Source of the DNA: Clostridiales bacterium | GTDB lineage: Bacteria > Bacillota > Clostridia > Oscillospirales > Oscillospiraceae | DNA: 8,937 bases | NCBI GenBank assembly: GCA_017577345.1 | Contig: PITX01000039.1 | Coordinates: forward strand, 1 to 8,937 | Direction: 5' to 3' | In this document: positions 1 to 5,850 of the stretch, in pieces | How positions within the stretch are numbered: the first letter of the stretch is position 1 | How the letters are laid out: the number at the start of each line of letters is the position of its first letter | Translations under genes and position numbers: made by a program | The notes under the pieces: generated by a model | The model's input: the letters and a program-made list of their open reading frames with translations, nothing else | Told to the model about the DNA's origin: nothing | The model's database searches: none

Positions 1-614
1 GACTTGCTCATCTTCCCATCGGGCGAGGAAAGACTCATCACGCGGGCACCCGCCTTGGGGATGTAAGGCTCGGGCATCTTAAAAACATCGCCGTAGATGC
101 CGTTGAACCGCTGGACAATGTTGCGGCACAGCTCCACATGCTGCTTCTGATCCTCGCCCACGGGGACGAAGTCGGGCTGATAGAGCAGGATGTCTGCCGC
201 CATGAGTGCAGGATAGGTAAAGAGTCCGCCGTTGATGTTTTCCTTATGCTTTAAGGACTTGTCCTTAAACTGTGTCATGCGGGAAAGCTCTCCGAACATG
301 GTGTAGCAGTTGAGCACCCAGCCGAGCTCTGCGTGCTGATGCACATGGCTCTGAAAAAACAGCACATTCTTTTCCGGGTCAAGACCGCAGGCAATGTACT
401 GCGCCAGCTGCTCTAAAGAGCGGCGGCGCAGGTCTGCGGGATTCTGCCGTACGGTGATGGAGTGCAGGTCTGCCATGAAATAGTAGCAGTCAAATTCATC
501 GGCACGATCCTTCCAGTTGCGGATCGCGCCCAGATACGAACCGAGCGTCAGATCGCCGGAGGGCTTGATGCCGGAAAGCATACGCTTTTTTGCAGCGGGT
601 TGTTGTTCAGTCAT
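1..614 (-). CDS. trpS: Tryptophanyl-tRNA synthetase, N-terminal part (cut by window edge)
   Basis: This enzyme charges tRNA-Trp with tryptophan, using ATP, in the cytoplasm. I translated the minus strand from the ATG at 614. The first ~204 residues are present and end within a KMSKS motif at the window edge, preceded by SSPDGKMSK. Near the N-terminus [17 protein letters not shown] is the class I Rossmann entry segment, where TLGSY occupies the HIGH position (TLGNY is commoner). [30 protein letters not shown] sequence in the middle is characteristic of bacterial TrpS, which is usually about 330-340 residues, so roughly the last 130 lie outside the window. The start at 614 follows an AAAGG-type ribosome binding site about 11 nt upstream. 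The next ATG (12th codon) has no such site. The gene is divergent from queH. The roughly 34-nt leader leaves no room for a T-box, so I infer that it is not T-box regulated. Family identification is secure. Confidence 0.95.
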   Translation of the reverse strand, partial: MTEQQPAAKKRMLSGIKPSGDLTLGSYLGAIRNWKDRADEFDCYYFMADLHSITVRQNPADLRRRSLEQLAQYIACGLDPEKNVLFFQSHVHQHAELGWVLNCYTMFGELSRMTQFKDKSLKHKENINGGLFTYPALMAADILLYQPDFVPVGEDQKQHVELCRNIVQRFNGIYGDVFKMPEPYIPKAGARVMSLSSPDGKMSK

Positions 615-654
615 AGAAAATCACGCCTTTCGCGATGTCATAACAATCTAATTT

Positions 655-683
655 ATTATAATGTCTTCTGCATTTTTTGTCAA
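655..683 (-). promoter_or_regulatory. Sigma-A promoter of trpS
   Basis: Read on the minus strand, there is a perfect TTGACA (683-678), a 17-nt spacer, and a perfect TATAAT (660-655). Transcription should start near 648, giving a leader of about 34 nt before the trpS ATG at 614. Both hexamers and the spacer match the consensus exactly, which suggests strong constitutive expression. Confidence 0.9.
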
Positions 684-756
684 CTAAAGGGCAGAAAATA
701 ACCGGAGCTCGGCAAGGAAGAATAAGGGTGCACCGCAAGGAGGAATGTATCGTATC

Positions 757-1028
757 TGTCATTGCGAGCAGCGAAGCTGCGTGGCAATCCGTGCCTGTCA
801 TATTTCGTACTTTTCCGTCTTATGGTACAATCTGCTTGATTCGCTACGCTAAAGCTGAAAGCAAAGACTCAGACTGTCAAAAAAGTTTGACTGATTTTGA
901 CGGTTACGGACTTTTTTGACAGTCTGAGGCGGCAAAGCCGCCAACGGCTATGCAGGGGGTACGCCGCATCCGAAAGCTCCTTCGTCGCTAACGGATGCGC
1001 AGCCACGCCACGGTGGCTCGCAATGACA
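757..1028. repeat. MITE-like palindromic element with 12-bp terminal inverted repeats
   Basis: TGTCATTGCGAG at 757-768 is exactly inverted at 1017-1028 (CTCGCAATGACA), bounding 272 bp with no convincing gene. Inside are several hairpins: GCAGC-gaa-GCTGC (768-780); a perfect 19-bp inverted repeat (868-886 with 910-928); GGCGGC-aaa-GCCGCC (928-942); CGCATCCG with CGGATGCG (965-972 and 992-999); and AGCCAC with GTGGCT (1001-1006 and 1013-1018). From memory, ends of the GTCATTGCGAG type occur in dispersed repeats of many bacteria, so I read this as a non-autonomous mobile repeat. I see no target-site duplication. It lies in the trpS/queH divergent region, with its right end 13 bp before the queH -35 hexamer. 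The remaining stretch at 684-756 shows nothing beyond an orphan AAGGAGG. Confidence 0.6.
868..928. repeat. Perfect 19-bp inverted repeat inside the repeat element
   Basis: CTCAGACTGTCAAAAAAGT (868-886) is exactly complementary to ACTTTTTTGACAGTCTGAG (910-928), with a 23-nt loop. The A/T run lies inside the stem rather than after it, so this is not a standard rho-independent terminator. It forms the core of the structured element and is followed directly by a GGCGGC/GCCGCC hairpin. Confidence 0.85.
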
Positions 1029-1041
1029 AGACCGGAAATGC

Positions 1042-1070
1042 TTGCCGTTGTCTTTGCTTTGTGCTATAAT
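1042..1070 (+). promoter_or_regulatory. Sigma-A promoter of queH
   Basis: TTGCCG (1042-1047), a 17-nt spacer and a perfect TATAAT (1065-1070) lie just upstream of queH. Transcription should start near 1077, leaving a very short leader of about 14 nt that still includes the ribosome binding site AGAGGGG (1081-1087). The hairpin-rich repeat ends 13 bp before the -35 hexamer, so an insertion there may have replaced the original upstream region. Confidence 0.8.
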
Positions 1071-1090
1071 CACGGAAGAAAGAGGGGAAT

Positions 1091-1639
1091 ATGATGAAAA
1101 CACTCCTGCATATCTGCTGCGCGCCCTGCGCCAACCAGTGCATTGATGTTCTGCGTGCCGACGGCCTTGAGCTGACGGGCTTCTGGTACAATCCGAGTAT
1201 CCACCCGTTTACCGAATACCGCGCTCGCCGCAACTGCCTGCGTGAGTATGCGCAGAGCGTTGAGCTCCCGCTTATTGAGCAGGATGATTACGGTCTGCGC
1301 CCGTTTGTGCGTGAGGTCGCGCCGGATATTGCAGGACGCTGTGTTAAGTGCTATGAGATGCGCCTGTTCACTGCCGCGCAGACGGCGGCGGAGGGCGGCT
1401 TTGACAGCTTTACCTCGTCACTGTTCATCAGCCCCTACCAGAATCACGACCTGCTGCGCGAGGTCGCGGAGCGTGCGGCGAAGGAGTACGGCGTTGCCTT
1501 TCTCTATCGGGATTTCCGCCCCTACTTCCGCGCCGGACAGGAGCGTGCCCGGGAGCTCGGCATGTATATCCAAAAGTACTGTGGCTGTGTGTTCTCCGAG
1601 GAAGAACGCTATCTCAAGCCAAGCAGAAGGATCCCTTAG
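1091..1639 (+). CDS. queH: Epoxyqueuosine reductase QueH
   Basis: QueH (DUF208 family) reduces epoxyqueuosine to queuosine in the tRNA wobble position, the last step of queuosine synthesis, and is unrelated in sequence to the cobalamin-dependent QueG. The 182-residue protein shows the family signatures: HICCAPC near residue 7 (Cys9, Cys10), GRCVKCYEMR (Cys84, Cys87), a SSLFISPYQ segment near 109-117, YRDFRPYF near 139-146, and YCGC (Cys164, Cys166) near the C-terminus. The paired N-terminal cysteines and the C-x2-C are the expected iron-sulfur ligands from what is known of the family. CGC is the expected redox-active pair. The length is normal. The start reads ATGATG: the second ATG (1094) lies 6 nt after the GGGG of the ribosome binding site and may be the true start, which would shorten the protein by one residue. 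It is monocistronic, divergent from trpS and convergent with the phage operon. Confidence 0.93.
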   Translation: MMKTLLHICCAPCANQCIDVLRADGLELTGFWYNPSIHPFTEYRARRNCLREYAQSVELPLIEQDDYGLRPFVREVAPDIAGRCVKCYEMRLFTAAQTAAEGGFDSFTSSLFISPYQNHDLLREVAERAAKEYGVAFLYRDFRPYFRAGQERARELGMYIQKYCGCVFSEEERYLKPSRRIP

Positions 1640-1642
1640 ATA

Positions 1643-1683
1643 CAAAAATCCCTGCCCACCAAAAGTGAGCAGGAATCTTTTTT
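1643..1683. terminator. Bidirectional rho-independent terminator between queH and the phage operon
   Basis: The hairpin arms are CCTGCCCAC (1651-1659) and GTGAGCAGG (1665-1673), with a CAAAA loop and one C/A mismatch on the plus strand (a G-U pair in the minus-strand RNA). A T-run follows on the plus strand (1678-1683) and a T-run follows on the minus strand (complement of 1644-1648). It lies 3 nt after the queH stop codon and immediately downstream of the last phage gene, so it can end both convergent transcripts. Confidence 0.85.
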
Positions 1684-1686
1684 GCC

Positions 1687-2028
1687 TTAGGCAGGCGGAA
1701 GCTCGATGAAGGTCAGCTTGTAGTGCAGGAGATTTTCTCCCGGTCCCTCCGTGACCTCCATTTCGCTCAGCAGGGCAGTGGTGTTGTCCCACTGCGGATG
1801 GATCAGCGCAGCCGGATGACCGGCGATGTGGAGCGATGCAAGTGCGCGGATACTGTTATAGGCATTGCTTCCGAAGAAAACGCCCTCGCACTCAAAGGTG
1901 CGTCCCATACGCGCAATGTTATTCACCGTCCATGTGCCGCCGTTGGCAGCCTCCACCTCGACCTTCCGCGCAAATTTCATGCGGAAGATCTCGGGGTCAT
2001 TCGGCCAGATGAATGTTCCGAACTGCAT
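1687..2028 (-). CDS. Small phage tail/baseplate-like protein
   Basis: This is the last gene of the phage operon, 113 residues from the ATG at 2028. An upstream GTG at 2037 is in frame but overlaps the ribosome binding site AGGGAGG (2043-2037), which sits 8 nt before the ATG, so I prefer the ATG. The preceding stop codon TGA (2032-2030) is one base away, so translation is probably coupled. The protein begins MQFGTFIWPNDPE, with a central G-x-F-F-G-S-N-A-Y-x-x-I-x-x-L pattern, then GHPAALIHPQW, and ends HYKLTFIELPP. This pattern is reminiscent of the N-terminal domains of baseplate or DNA-circularisation-like (Mu gpN type) tail proteins, but the match is by eye and distant. No tape-measure gene separates it from the tube-like gene, which is unusual for a complete tail module. 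Its function is tentative. Confidence 0.55.
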   Translation of the reverse strand: MQFGTFIWPNDPEIFRMKFARKVEVEAANGGTWTVNNIARMGRTFECEGVFFGSNAYNSIRALASLHIAGHPAALIHPQWDNTTALLSEMEVTEGPGENLLHYKLTFIELPPA

Positions 2029-2029
2029 A

Positions 2030-2428
2030 TCAGACACCTCCCTCCGGCACAGTGCTGCGACTGATCGCCAACAGCTCCGCTTCCTCGATCACGCAGGAGC
2101 CTGCTTCACTGTGCACCGTCACGGATGTGAACTCGCAGCCCGTAAACTGCACTGTTTTGCGCCTGCCGATGATCGAAAGCGTGAAATTGTGCAGCCCGTA
2201 CGGCGTAAAGCCGTCGGAAAGATTGGCATTGTCGAGGAGGACGCGGTTGAGCTGCACCCGATAGTGTACGGCTCCGGGATGCAGACCGGCAGGAAGCCTG
2301 CTTCCGCGTGCAGCCGCCGCCGTCACATCGACGGTCATCTGCTCCCGGAAGTCATGCACCAGACCGACGGGTGCGCCGTTGATCTCCATTGACAGGGGAG
2401 GAACGCTTGCAGCAGCAAGATAAGACAT
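2030..2428 (-). CDS. Small tail-tube-like phage protein (tentative)
   Basis: A 132-residue protein starting at the ATG at 2428, with GAGGTGAG about 5 nt upstream and 11 nt after the preceding stop. The sequence is rich in predicted beta strands: SMEINGAPVG, then VDVTAAAARGSRLPAG, a VHYRVQLNRVLL strand, FTPYGLHNFTLSIIGRRKTV, and GCEFTSVTVHSEAGSCVIEE near the C-terminus. That order (strand, positively charged loop, strands, then a V-x-F-x-G-x-x-F strand and an acidic EE turn) loosely resembles XkdM-type tail-tube proteins of PBSX-like phages, which are slightly longer. Its position after the tail-terminator candidate is where a tube gene is expected. I infer a tube or tube-initiator role, not a proven one. 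Confidence 0.55.
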   Translation of the reverse strand: MSYLAAASVPPLSMEINGAPVGLVHDFREQMTVDVTAAAARGSRLPAGLHPGAVHYRVQLNRVLLDNANLSDGFTPYGLHNFTLSIIGRRKTVQFTGCEFTSVTVHSEAGSCVIEEAELLAISRSTVPEGGV

Positions 2429-2439
2429 GGTTGCTCACC

Positions 2440-2865
2440 TCACGATTCGGAAAATTGAAACAGGTGTGCCTGAAAGGTCAGCAGGGCGGTACAGCGGAAG
2501 CAGTCAACATCGGGATCATAATAGATTTCGCCGACCGATACCTCGCAGAGGGAGTGATTGGCAACGCCGCCGAGGATGGCGACCAGCGCATCGTTCATCG
2601 CATTTCTGCACGGACTGCCGCCGCTCAGATAGGGAGAAAACACATCGAGACGGATGACGCTCTCCTGCAGAAAACCCGTGCATGTGCGTCCGGCAAAATA
2701 CCCGAAAAAGCCGCCGAAGGCAGTTGGCAGGAGACGCTGCGTTTTCAGCCCGACGGAGATCATAGGGCTTTGCAGACGCGGCAGGACAGAGTGCGGAAAC
2801 TCCGACAGGCAATGCAGCCCTGCATTGGTCAGAATGTGCTGCACCAGAAGCTTTAAGTCAACCAC
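2440..2865 (-). CDS. Tail terminator / tail completion-like protein
   Basis: A 141-residue protein with a GTG start at 2865, chosen because AGGAGGTG lies about 8 nt upstream inside the end of the preceding gene. The two genes overlap by 13 nt. Features include an N-terminal helix (VDLKLLVQHILTNAG), then SPMISVGLKTQRLLP, a glycine- and phenylalanine-rich GFFGYFAG segment, VIRLDVFSPYLSGGSPCRNA, a helix AMNDALVAILGG, and a C-terminal strand pair with YYDPDVDCFRCTALLTF. The alternation of an N-terminal helix, sheet strands with a conserved V-x-L-D-V-F-x-P, and a further helix resembles tail-terminator or neck proteins (gpU or HK97 gp10-like fold). Position between the connector genes and the tube-like gene supports this. 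Without a structure prediction it remains tentative. Confidence 0.6.
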   Translation of the reverse strand: MVDLKLLVQHILTNAGLHCLSEFPHSVLPRLQSPMISVGLKTQRLLPTAFGGFFGYFAGRTCTGFLQESVIRLDVFSPYLSGGSPCRNAMNDALVAILGGVANHSLCEVSVGEIYYDPDVDCFRCTALLTFQAHLFQFSES

Positions 2866-3191
2866 GGGTCAGCACCTCCTCCCTCTACGCACAGACCCCA
2901 GATGAACAGCCGTTCGTTGCGGTAGATGATCGCATCAGCGCGGCGTACGATGAAGTTGCGCCCGTCAAGGGTGACGAGATCCGCTCCGTGTATGCCGATT
3001 TCCGGCGGTGCGATAAACAGGAACTGCCCTCTGGGAATTTCGCCGCCGGAGCAGATCATGCGCTCCATGTTCTGCCAGCTTTTTGAGGTAACGAGCTGGA
3101 AGAACATCTTGGTTGTCGTAATTGCGCCGCCGACGGAGACCGTCGCATCAGAGCCGTATTCGTTGATCAGTCTTGCAATCAGATCTTTCAT
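2853..3191 (-). CDS. Head-tail connector / head closure-like protein
   Basis: A 112-residue protein whose ATG at 3191 overlaps the previous stop codon as ATGA (3191-3188), implying coupled translation. It begins with a short helix (MKDLIARLINEYG), followed by mostly beta-strand sequence: SVGGAITTTKMFFQLV, then GGEIPRGQFLFIAPPEIGIHGADLVTLDGRNFIVRRADAIIY and LFIWGLCVE. A small beta-rich protein directly after the helical adaptor gene is the usual place for a stopper or head-closure protein (SPP1 gp16 role), which seals the portal channel and docks the tail. The assignment rests on position and general character rather than on a recognised motif. Confidence 0.6.
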   Translation of the reverse strand: MKDLIARLINEYGSDATVSVGGAITTTKMFFQLVTSKSWQNMERMICSGGEIPRGQFLFIAPPEIGIHGADLVTLDGRNFIVRRADAIIYRNERLFIWGLCVEGGGADPWLT

Positions 3192-3538
3192 CCGCTCACC
3201 CCGCGAAAGGCGAAGCCGTCTGCAAACCAGGGCGCAAGCAGACGGTATGCCATCTTTGCCAGCGCGGAATGATCGTCGCGGAAGCTAACCTTGAGGGTCG
3301 CGGCGGTGAAGTCTGCAAGCTCTGCGTTATTGATCTGCCGCATGGTGGAAACAGTTAACAGAACTGCGGCAAGATCAGTGATGTCCTCACACTCCGTCAG
3401 GTCTGCATCCGGGCGCAGATGAGAAACGATTTCTTCACGCACGGCATCGACAACGAGTGAAAGCAGAGCGGATTGCTGCGGCGTCATCTCACCCAGCAGG
3501 GGAGTGGCAAGATTACTGATATGAAGATTGTAATTCAT
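3188..3538 (-). CDS. Head-tail connector (adaptor, gp6/gp15-like)
   Basis: A 116-residue mainly helical protein starting at the ATG at 3538, two bases after the capsid stop codon (TGA, 3543-3541). The upstream ribosome binding site is weak (GGAAG), so it probably relies on coupling to capsid translation, which would keep the amount low relative to capsid. Helical segments include MTPQQSALLSLVVDAVREEIVSHL, then CEDITDLAAVLLTVSTMRQI and HSALAKMAYRLLAPW. A compact helical protein immediately downstream of the major capsid gene is typically the adaptor ring protein that binds the portal. Confidence comes from size, helicity and gene order. Confidence 0.65.
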   Translation of the reverse strand: MNYNLHISNLATPLLGEMTPQQSALLSLVVDAVREEIVSHLRPDADLTECEDITDLAAVLLTVSTMRQINNAELADFTAATLKVSFRDDHSALAKMAYRLLAPWFADGFAFRGVSG

Positions 3539-3540
3539 GC

Positions 3541-4566
3541 TCAGACTTCCAAAATCATGGAGGCGTCGTCACAGATCTTTCCGAAGCCGCAGATCGAGGT
3601 GATCGCAGCACGCTCGAGCTGACGGTCAATGAGCTTGTCATATTCGACGCAGACATCGCCGGCCTGTACCATTTCCAGCGCAAAACGGCGATCAATGCCG
3701 AAAATGTAGCACGAAGAGACTGCATTGCTGCAGATGACCTCTGCGCCCATCGGCGTTCCGATCTTCCCGGTACCCTGGAAGTTCAGACCTGCAGTCGGAT
3801 TCTGCAGTTCGGAGAGCTTCAGCAGATCTGCCATCATGGTGGGGCTGACCAGCATGGTGTTCATCTCATAGGGATTAAACAGCGCCCACAGTTCCACGAG
3901 CTGATCATAGGCAATCACTCCTGCAGTGCCGCTGAACGGGTCGCTGCCAACATTATAGTGCGGGGCACTATTGCTGTTGCCGTCACCGTCTTCAAGCACT
4001 TCGACTGCGTCGGCGATCTGCATTTGCCGGATGTAATTACCGATCTGACGCAGCATGACGGAGAACATATCGAGCTTCTGGAAGCGCAGAGCTTCATAGG
4101 AAGCAACCAGCATTCTGCCGCGCTTGCGCAGAGAAATCAGATTTTCCTTGCTGCGGATGGTCGTTGCGGGGATGCCTGCACCCTCGGAGACAAAACGCAG
4201 GGCCTTATCATCTTCATTTGCAACAGAATAAATGCTGCGGTAATCGAGCGCATCAATGTTGGTGACGGTGGCGACGATGGAGGGGAGAATGTTCTTCTCA
4301 TCAATGCCCTGACGGACAACGCGGGAGATAAATTCGGGGAACAGAACGGCGGACTCGAAGGTGGAGAAGAACTTTTCCACGGGATCGGAGCCGGCTCCGC
4401 GTGCGCGGATACCGAAACGCTTCAGCTGACGCTGAAAAGCATCGGTGCCCTCCAGAGCGGTGCCCTTGTAGGATTCGGACGGATCCAGAGCTTCCAGCAC
4501 CTGCGAGAAGCTCTTTCCGCTTTCACAGTACATGCCTTTTTCCAGACGAATCGTATCGTATGACAT
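3541..4566 (-). CDS. Major capsid protein (HK97-type)
   Basis: A 341-residue protein starting at the ATG at 4566, with a perfect AAGGAGG (4580-4574) 7 nt upstream, consistent with very high expression. It follows the protease/scaffold and decoration-like genes and precedes the connectors, the usual capsid position. The N-terminal 60 residues form an extended arm. After that comes VEKFFSTFESAVLFPEFISRVVRQG (residues about 63-87), a signature I recognise from capsid proteins of clostridial phages. The middle contains helices around LRKRGRMLVASYEALRFQKLDMFSVMLRQI and a GDGNSNSAPHYN glycine/serine loop. The C-terminal half has the strand-rich MLVSPTMMADLL, GKIGTPMGAEVICSNAV and YIFGIDRRFALEM segments of an axial domain. 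I see no long N-terminal delta domain, so a separate scaffold is needed, matching the nested product upstream. Confidence 0.88.
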   Translation of the reverse strand: MSYDTIRLEKGMYCESGKSFSQVLEALDPSESYKGTALEGTDAFQRQLKRFGIRARGAGSDPVEKFFSTFESAVLFPEFISRVVRQGIDEKNILPSIVATVTNIDALDYRSIYSVANEDDKALRFVSEGAGIPATTIRSKENLISLRKRGRMLVASYEALRFQKLDMFSVMLRQIGNYIRQMQIADAVEVLEDGDGNSNSAPHYNVGSDPFSGTAGVIAYDQLVELWALFNPYEMNTMLVSPTMMADLLKLSELQNPTAGLNFQGTGKIGTPMGAEVICSNAVSSCYIFGIDRRFALEMVQAGDVCVEYDKLIDRQLERAAITSICGFGKICDDASMILEV

Positions 4567-4584
4567 AATGCAGCCTCCTTAATA

Positions 4585-4923
4585 TTACAGATAGAATGTG
4601 ACGGTCTTCTTTGCCGTGTCCACATTTACGACGAGATATTCGCGTGCGCCGTCCAGCTTTTTCACCTTGCCGGAGCCGGCACCGGCGATCGGGCAGAAGC
4701 CGAGCGTAGGCGCGGTGCCGCTGTAAGGCATAGTGACAAATCCGCTGACAGCAACGGTTGCGAGGTTGCCGCGTGCGGCAACAACGACGCCGTGGATCGC
4801 ATTTCCGTCCAAACAGGAGGAAATGCTGTTGCTGAAGTTGATTTTACAGGGCGCATTTTCTGCAACACCGCTGTTGGTGCAGGTAATGCATACCTGACCG
4901 ATGGATTCGTAAGAAATTGCCAT
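4585..4923 (-). CDS. Capsid decoration / head-associated protein candidate
   Basis: A 112-residue protein with its ATG at 4923 and GGAGG (4936-4932) 8 nt upstream. It lies 14 nt after the protease stop and 18 nt before the major capsid gene. The sequence looks almost entirely beta: short alternating hydrophobic strands, many G/S/T/A residues, and SGFVTMPYSGTAP and GKVKKLDGAREYLVVNVDTAKKTVTFYL near the end. It has five cysteines, including C12-I-T-C15. A small beta-rich protein between protease and major capsid is typically a decoration or cement protein that stabilises the expanded shell (lambda gpD position). No motif proves this; another head-associated role is possible. Confidence 0.6.
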   Translation of the reverse strand: MAISYESIGQVCITCTNSGVAENAPCKINFSNSISSCLDGNAIHGVVVAARGNLATVAVSGFVTMPYSGTAPTLGFCPIAGAGSGKVKKLDGAREYLVVNVDTAKKTVTFYL

Positions 4924-4937
4924 GAAAATTACCTCCG

Positions 4938-5255
4938 TTAAATAATGTAGGCTGCGTCAAGCGCACCGTGTGCACCCTTCGCGGCGGGGAGCTGAGGCTC
5001 AGACGGGAAGAGGGCGGCAGCCTTCTGTTCCATTGCGATTTTCAGTGCAGACAGCTCCTCACTGTCGAGCGCGGAAAAGGCTTTCTGCAAGATCGCTTCA
5101 TCTGCGCCGAAATCCAGCAGCAGACCCAGTGAGACGGTCTCGCGGAGCATGGCTTTCCGGCAGTCGCGACCGAACTGCGCCTCACGCTCCAATGCGTTCA
5201 GACTGTCACACAGATCAGGCGTGCCGGATTTGGAAACAAGCTCCTGCAGGGTCAT
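4938..5255 (-). CDS. Nested in-frame scaffold-like protein from an internal start in the protease gene
   Basis: Inside the protease gene, and in the same frame, an ATG at 5255 is preceded by AGAAGGAGGTG (5271-5261). Its AAGGAGG core sits 7 nt upstream, one of the best Shine-Dalgarno sequences in the window. Initiation here gives a 105-residue protein equal to the protease C-terminus: MTLQELVSKSGTPDLCDSL at the start, helical and charged through the middle (LNALEREAQFGRDCRKAM; FSALDSEELSALKIAMEQKA), then a proline/alanine/glycine-rich tail ending DAAYII. This mirrors lambda, where the scaffold Nu3 is made from an internal start in protease gene C. I infer a free scaffold made in excess over protease. 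The coding frame requires only the residues EGGV here, which may produce the motif by chance, so expression is unproven. Confidence 0.62.
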   Translation of the reverse strand: MTLQELVSKSGTPDLCDSLNALEREAQFGRDCRKAMLRETVSLGLLLDFGADEAILQKAFSALDSEELSALKIAMEQKAAALFPSEPQLPAAKGAHGALDAAYII

Positions 5256-5846
5256 GCAAACACCTCCTTCTGCTTTCTTCATCACGCCTGCCTCGCGCTG
5301 GGCAGGGACGGCGACGAAGGAAAATTCGTAGGCATCGGCAGGGTCGCAGAGAACGGCGATGCAGACCTGACCGTCGTAGGTCAGCCCCTTGCGGTGTTCA
5401 CAGGAGCCGTAGGGCATTCCGCAGACGGAGCAGACAGTGCTTTTCACTGCGCAGCCGACCGAGACCTCTTTTTTAATGCCGCCCTCAATTTCCGCAATGA
5501 GGTCGGCATTTTTCTCCGTGCGCAGCAGATAGCACCACGCACGGATGTAATGCACGCCGTTTTCGCAGAGGACTTCCGTGTCAAAAATGCGGGCAATTTG
5601 GCGTTCAGCCGACCAATCGTGGTCTGCGATCCCGGTTTTCCCGCGGAACAGCTCTGCAAGCACGGGCAGGGCATCGGTGTCAAAACGCTCAAAATCGCGA
5701 TCCGGCTGATCGTCACACAGGCGGACGCTGAAGCAGTAGACCTGCTCGGCATTGAGCGGTGCTTTGGAATAGAGATTGATCTTTTCAAGCTGCTGTGCAG
5801 TGGGCGTATCAGTCGTGGCAACAGCGGCAGCTTTGCGGATGTTCAA
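4938..5846 (-). CDS. Prohead protease with fused scaffold-like C-terminus
   Basis: A 302-residue protein that matures the procapsid by cleaving scaffold and related parts. It starts with TTG at 5846, with AAGGAG overlapping the portal stop 7-9 nt upstream; the longer upstream reading frame lies inside the portal gene and lacks a binding site. The protease domain (about residues 30-195) carries TGIADHDW (candidate catalytic His76), KKEVSVGC (candidate nucleophile Ser129) and DAYEFSFVAVPAQREAG (candidate Glu174). These match the order of HK97-type S78/XkdF-like proteases. Between Ser129 and the final motif is C139-x2-C142-x6-C149-x-H151, which looks like a small zinc site. Residues 198-302 are helical and charged and have their own strong start. 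The weak TTG start suggests low protease levels. Confidence 0.82.
   Translation of the reverse strand: MNIRKAAAVATTDTPTAQQLEKINLYSKAPLNAEQVYCFSVRLCDDQPDRDFERFDTDALPVLAELFRGKTGIADHDWSAERQIARIFDTEVLCENGVHYIRAWCYLLRTEKNADLIAEIEGGIKKEVSVGCAVKSTVCSVCGMPYGSCEHRKGLTYDGQVCIAVLCDPADAYEFSFVAVPAQREAGVMKKAEGGVCMTLQELVSKSGTPDLCDSLNALEREAQFGRDCRKAMLRETVSLGLLLDFGADEAILQKAFSALDSEELSALKIAMEQKAAALFPSEPQLPAAKGAHGALDAAYII
5261..5271 (-). promoter_or_regulatory. Strong internal ribosome binding site in the protease gene
   Basis: AGAAGGAGGTG (5271-5261 on the minus strand) includes a nine-base AAGGAGGTG match to the 3' end of 16S rRNA, 7 nt (from the AAGGAGG core) before the ATG at 5255. It is stronger than the site of the full-length protease, which also has a TTG start. 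Confidence 0.75.
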
Positions 5847-5850
5847 GCGA

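Noticed and set aside
677..919. Plus-strand open frame of 80 codons after trpS
   Set aside because: It runs through the terminal repeat and hairpins of the palindromic element and shows no protein-like character.
3958..4563. Plus-strand open frame of 201 codons across the capsid gene
   Set aside because: It is antisense to a well-supported major capsid gene and has no motif or credible ribosome binding site.
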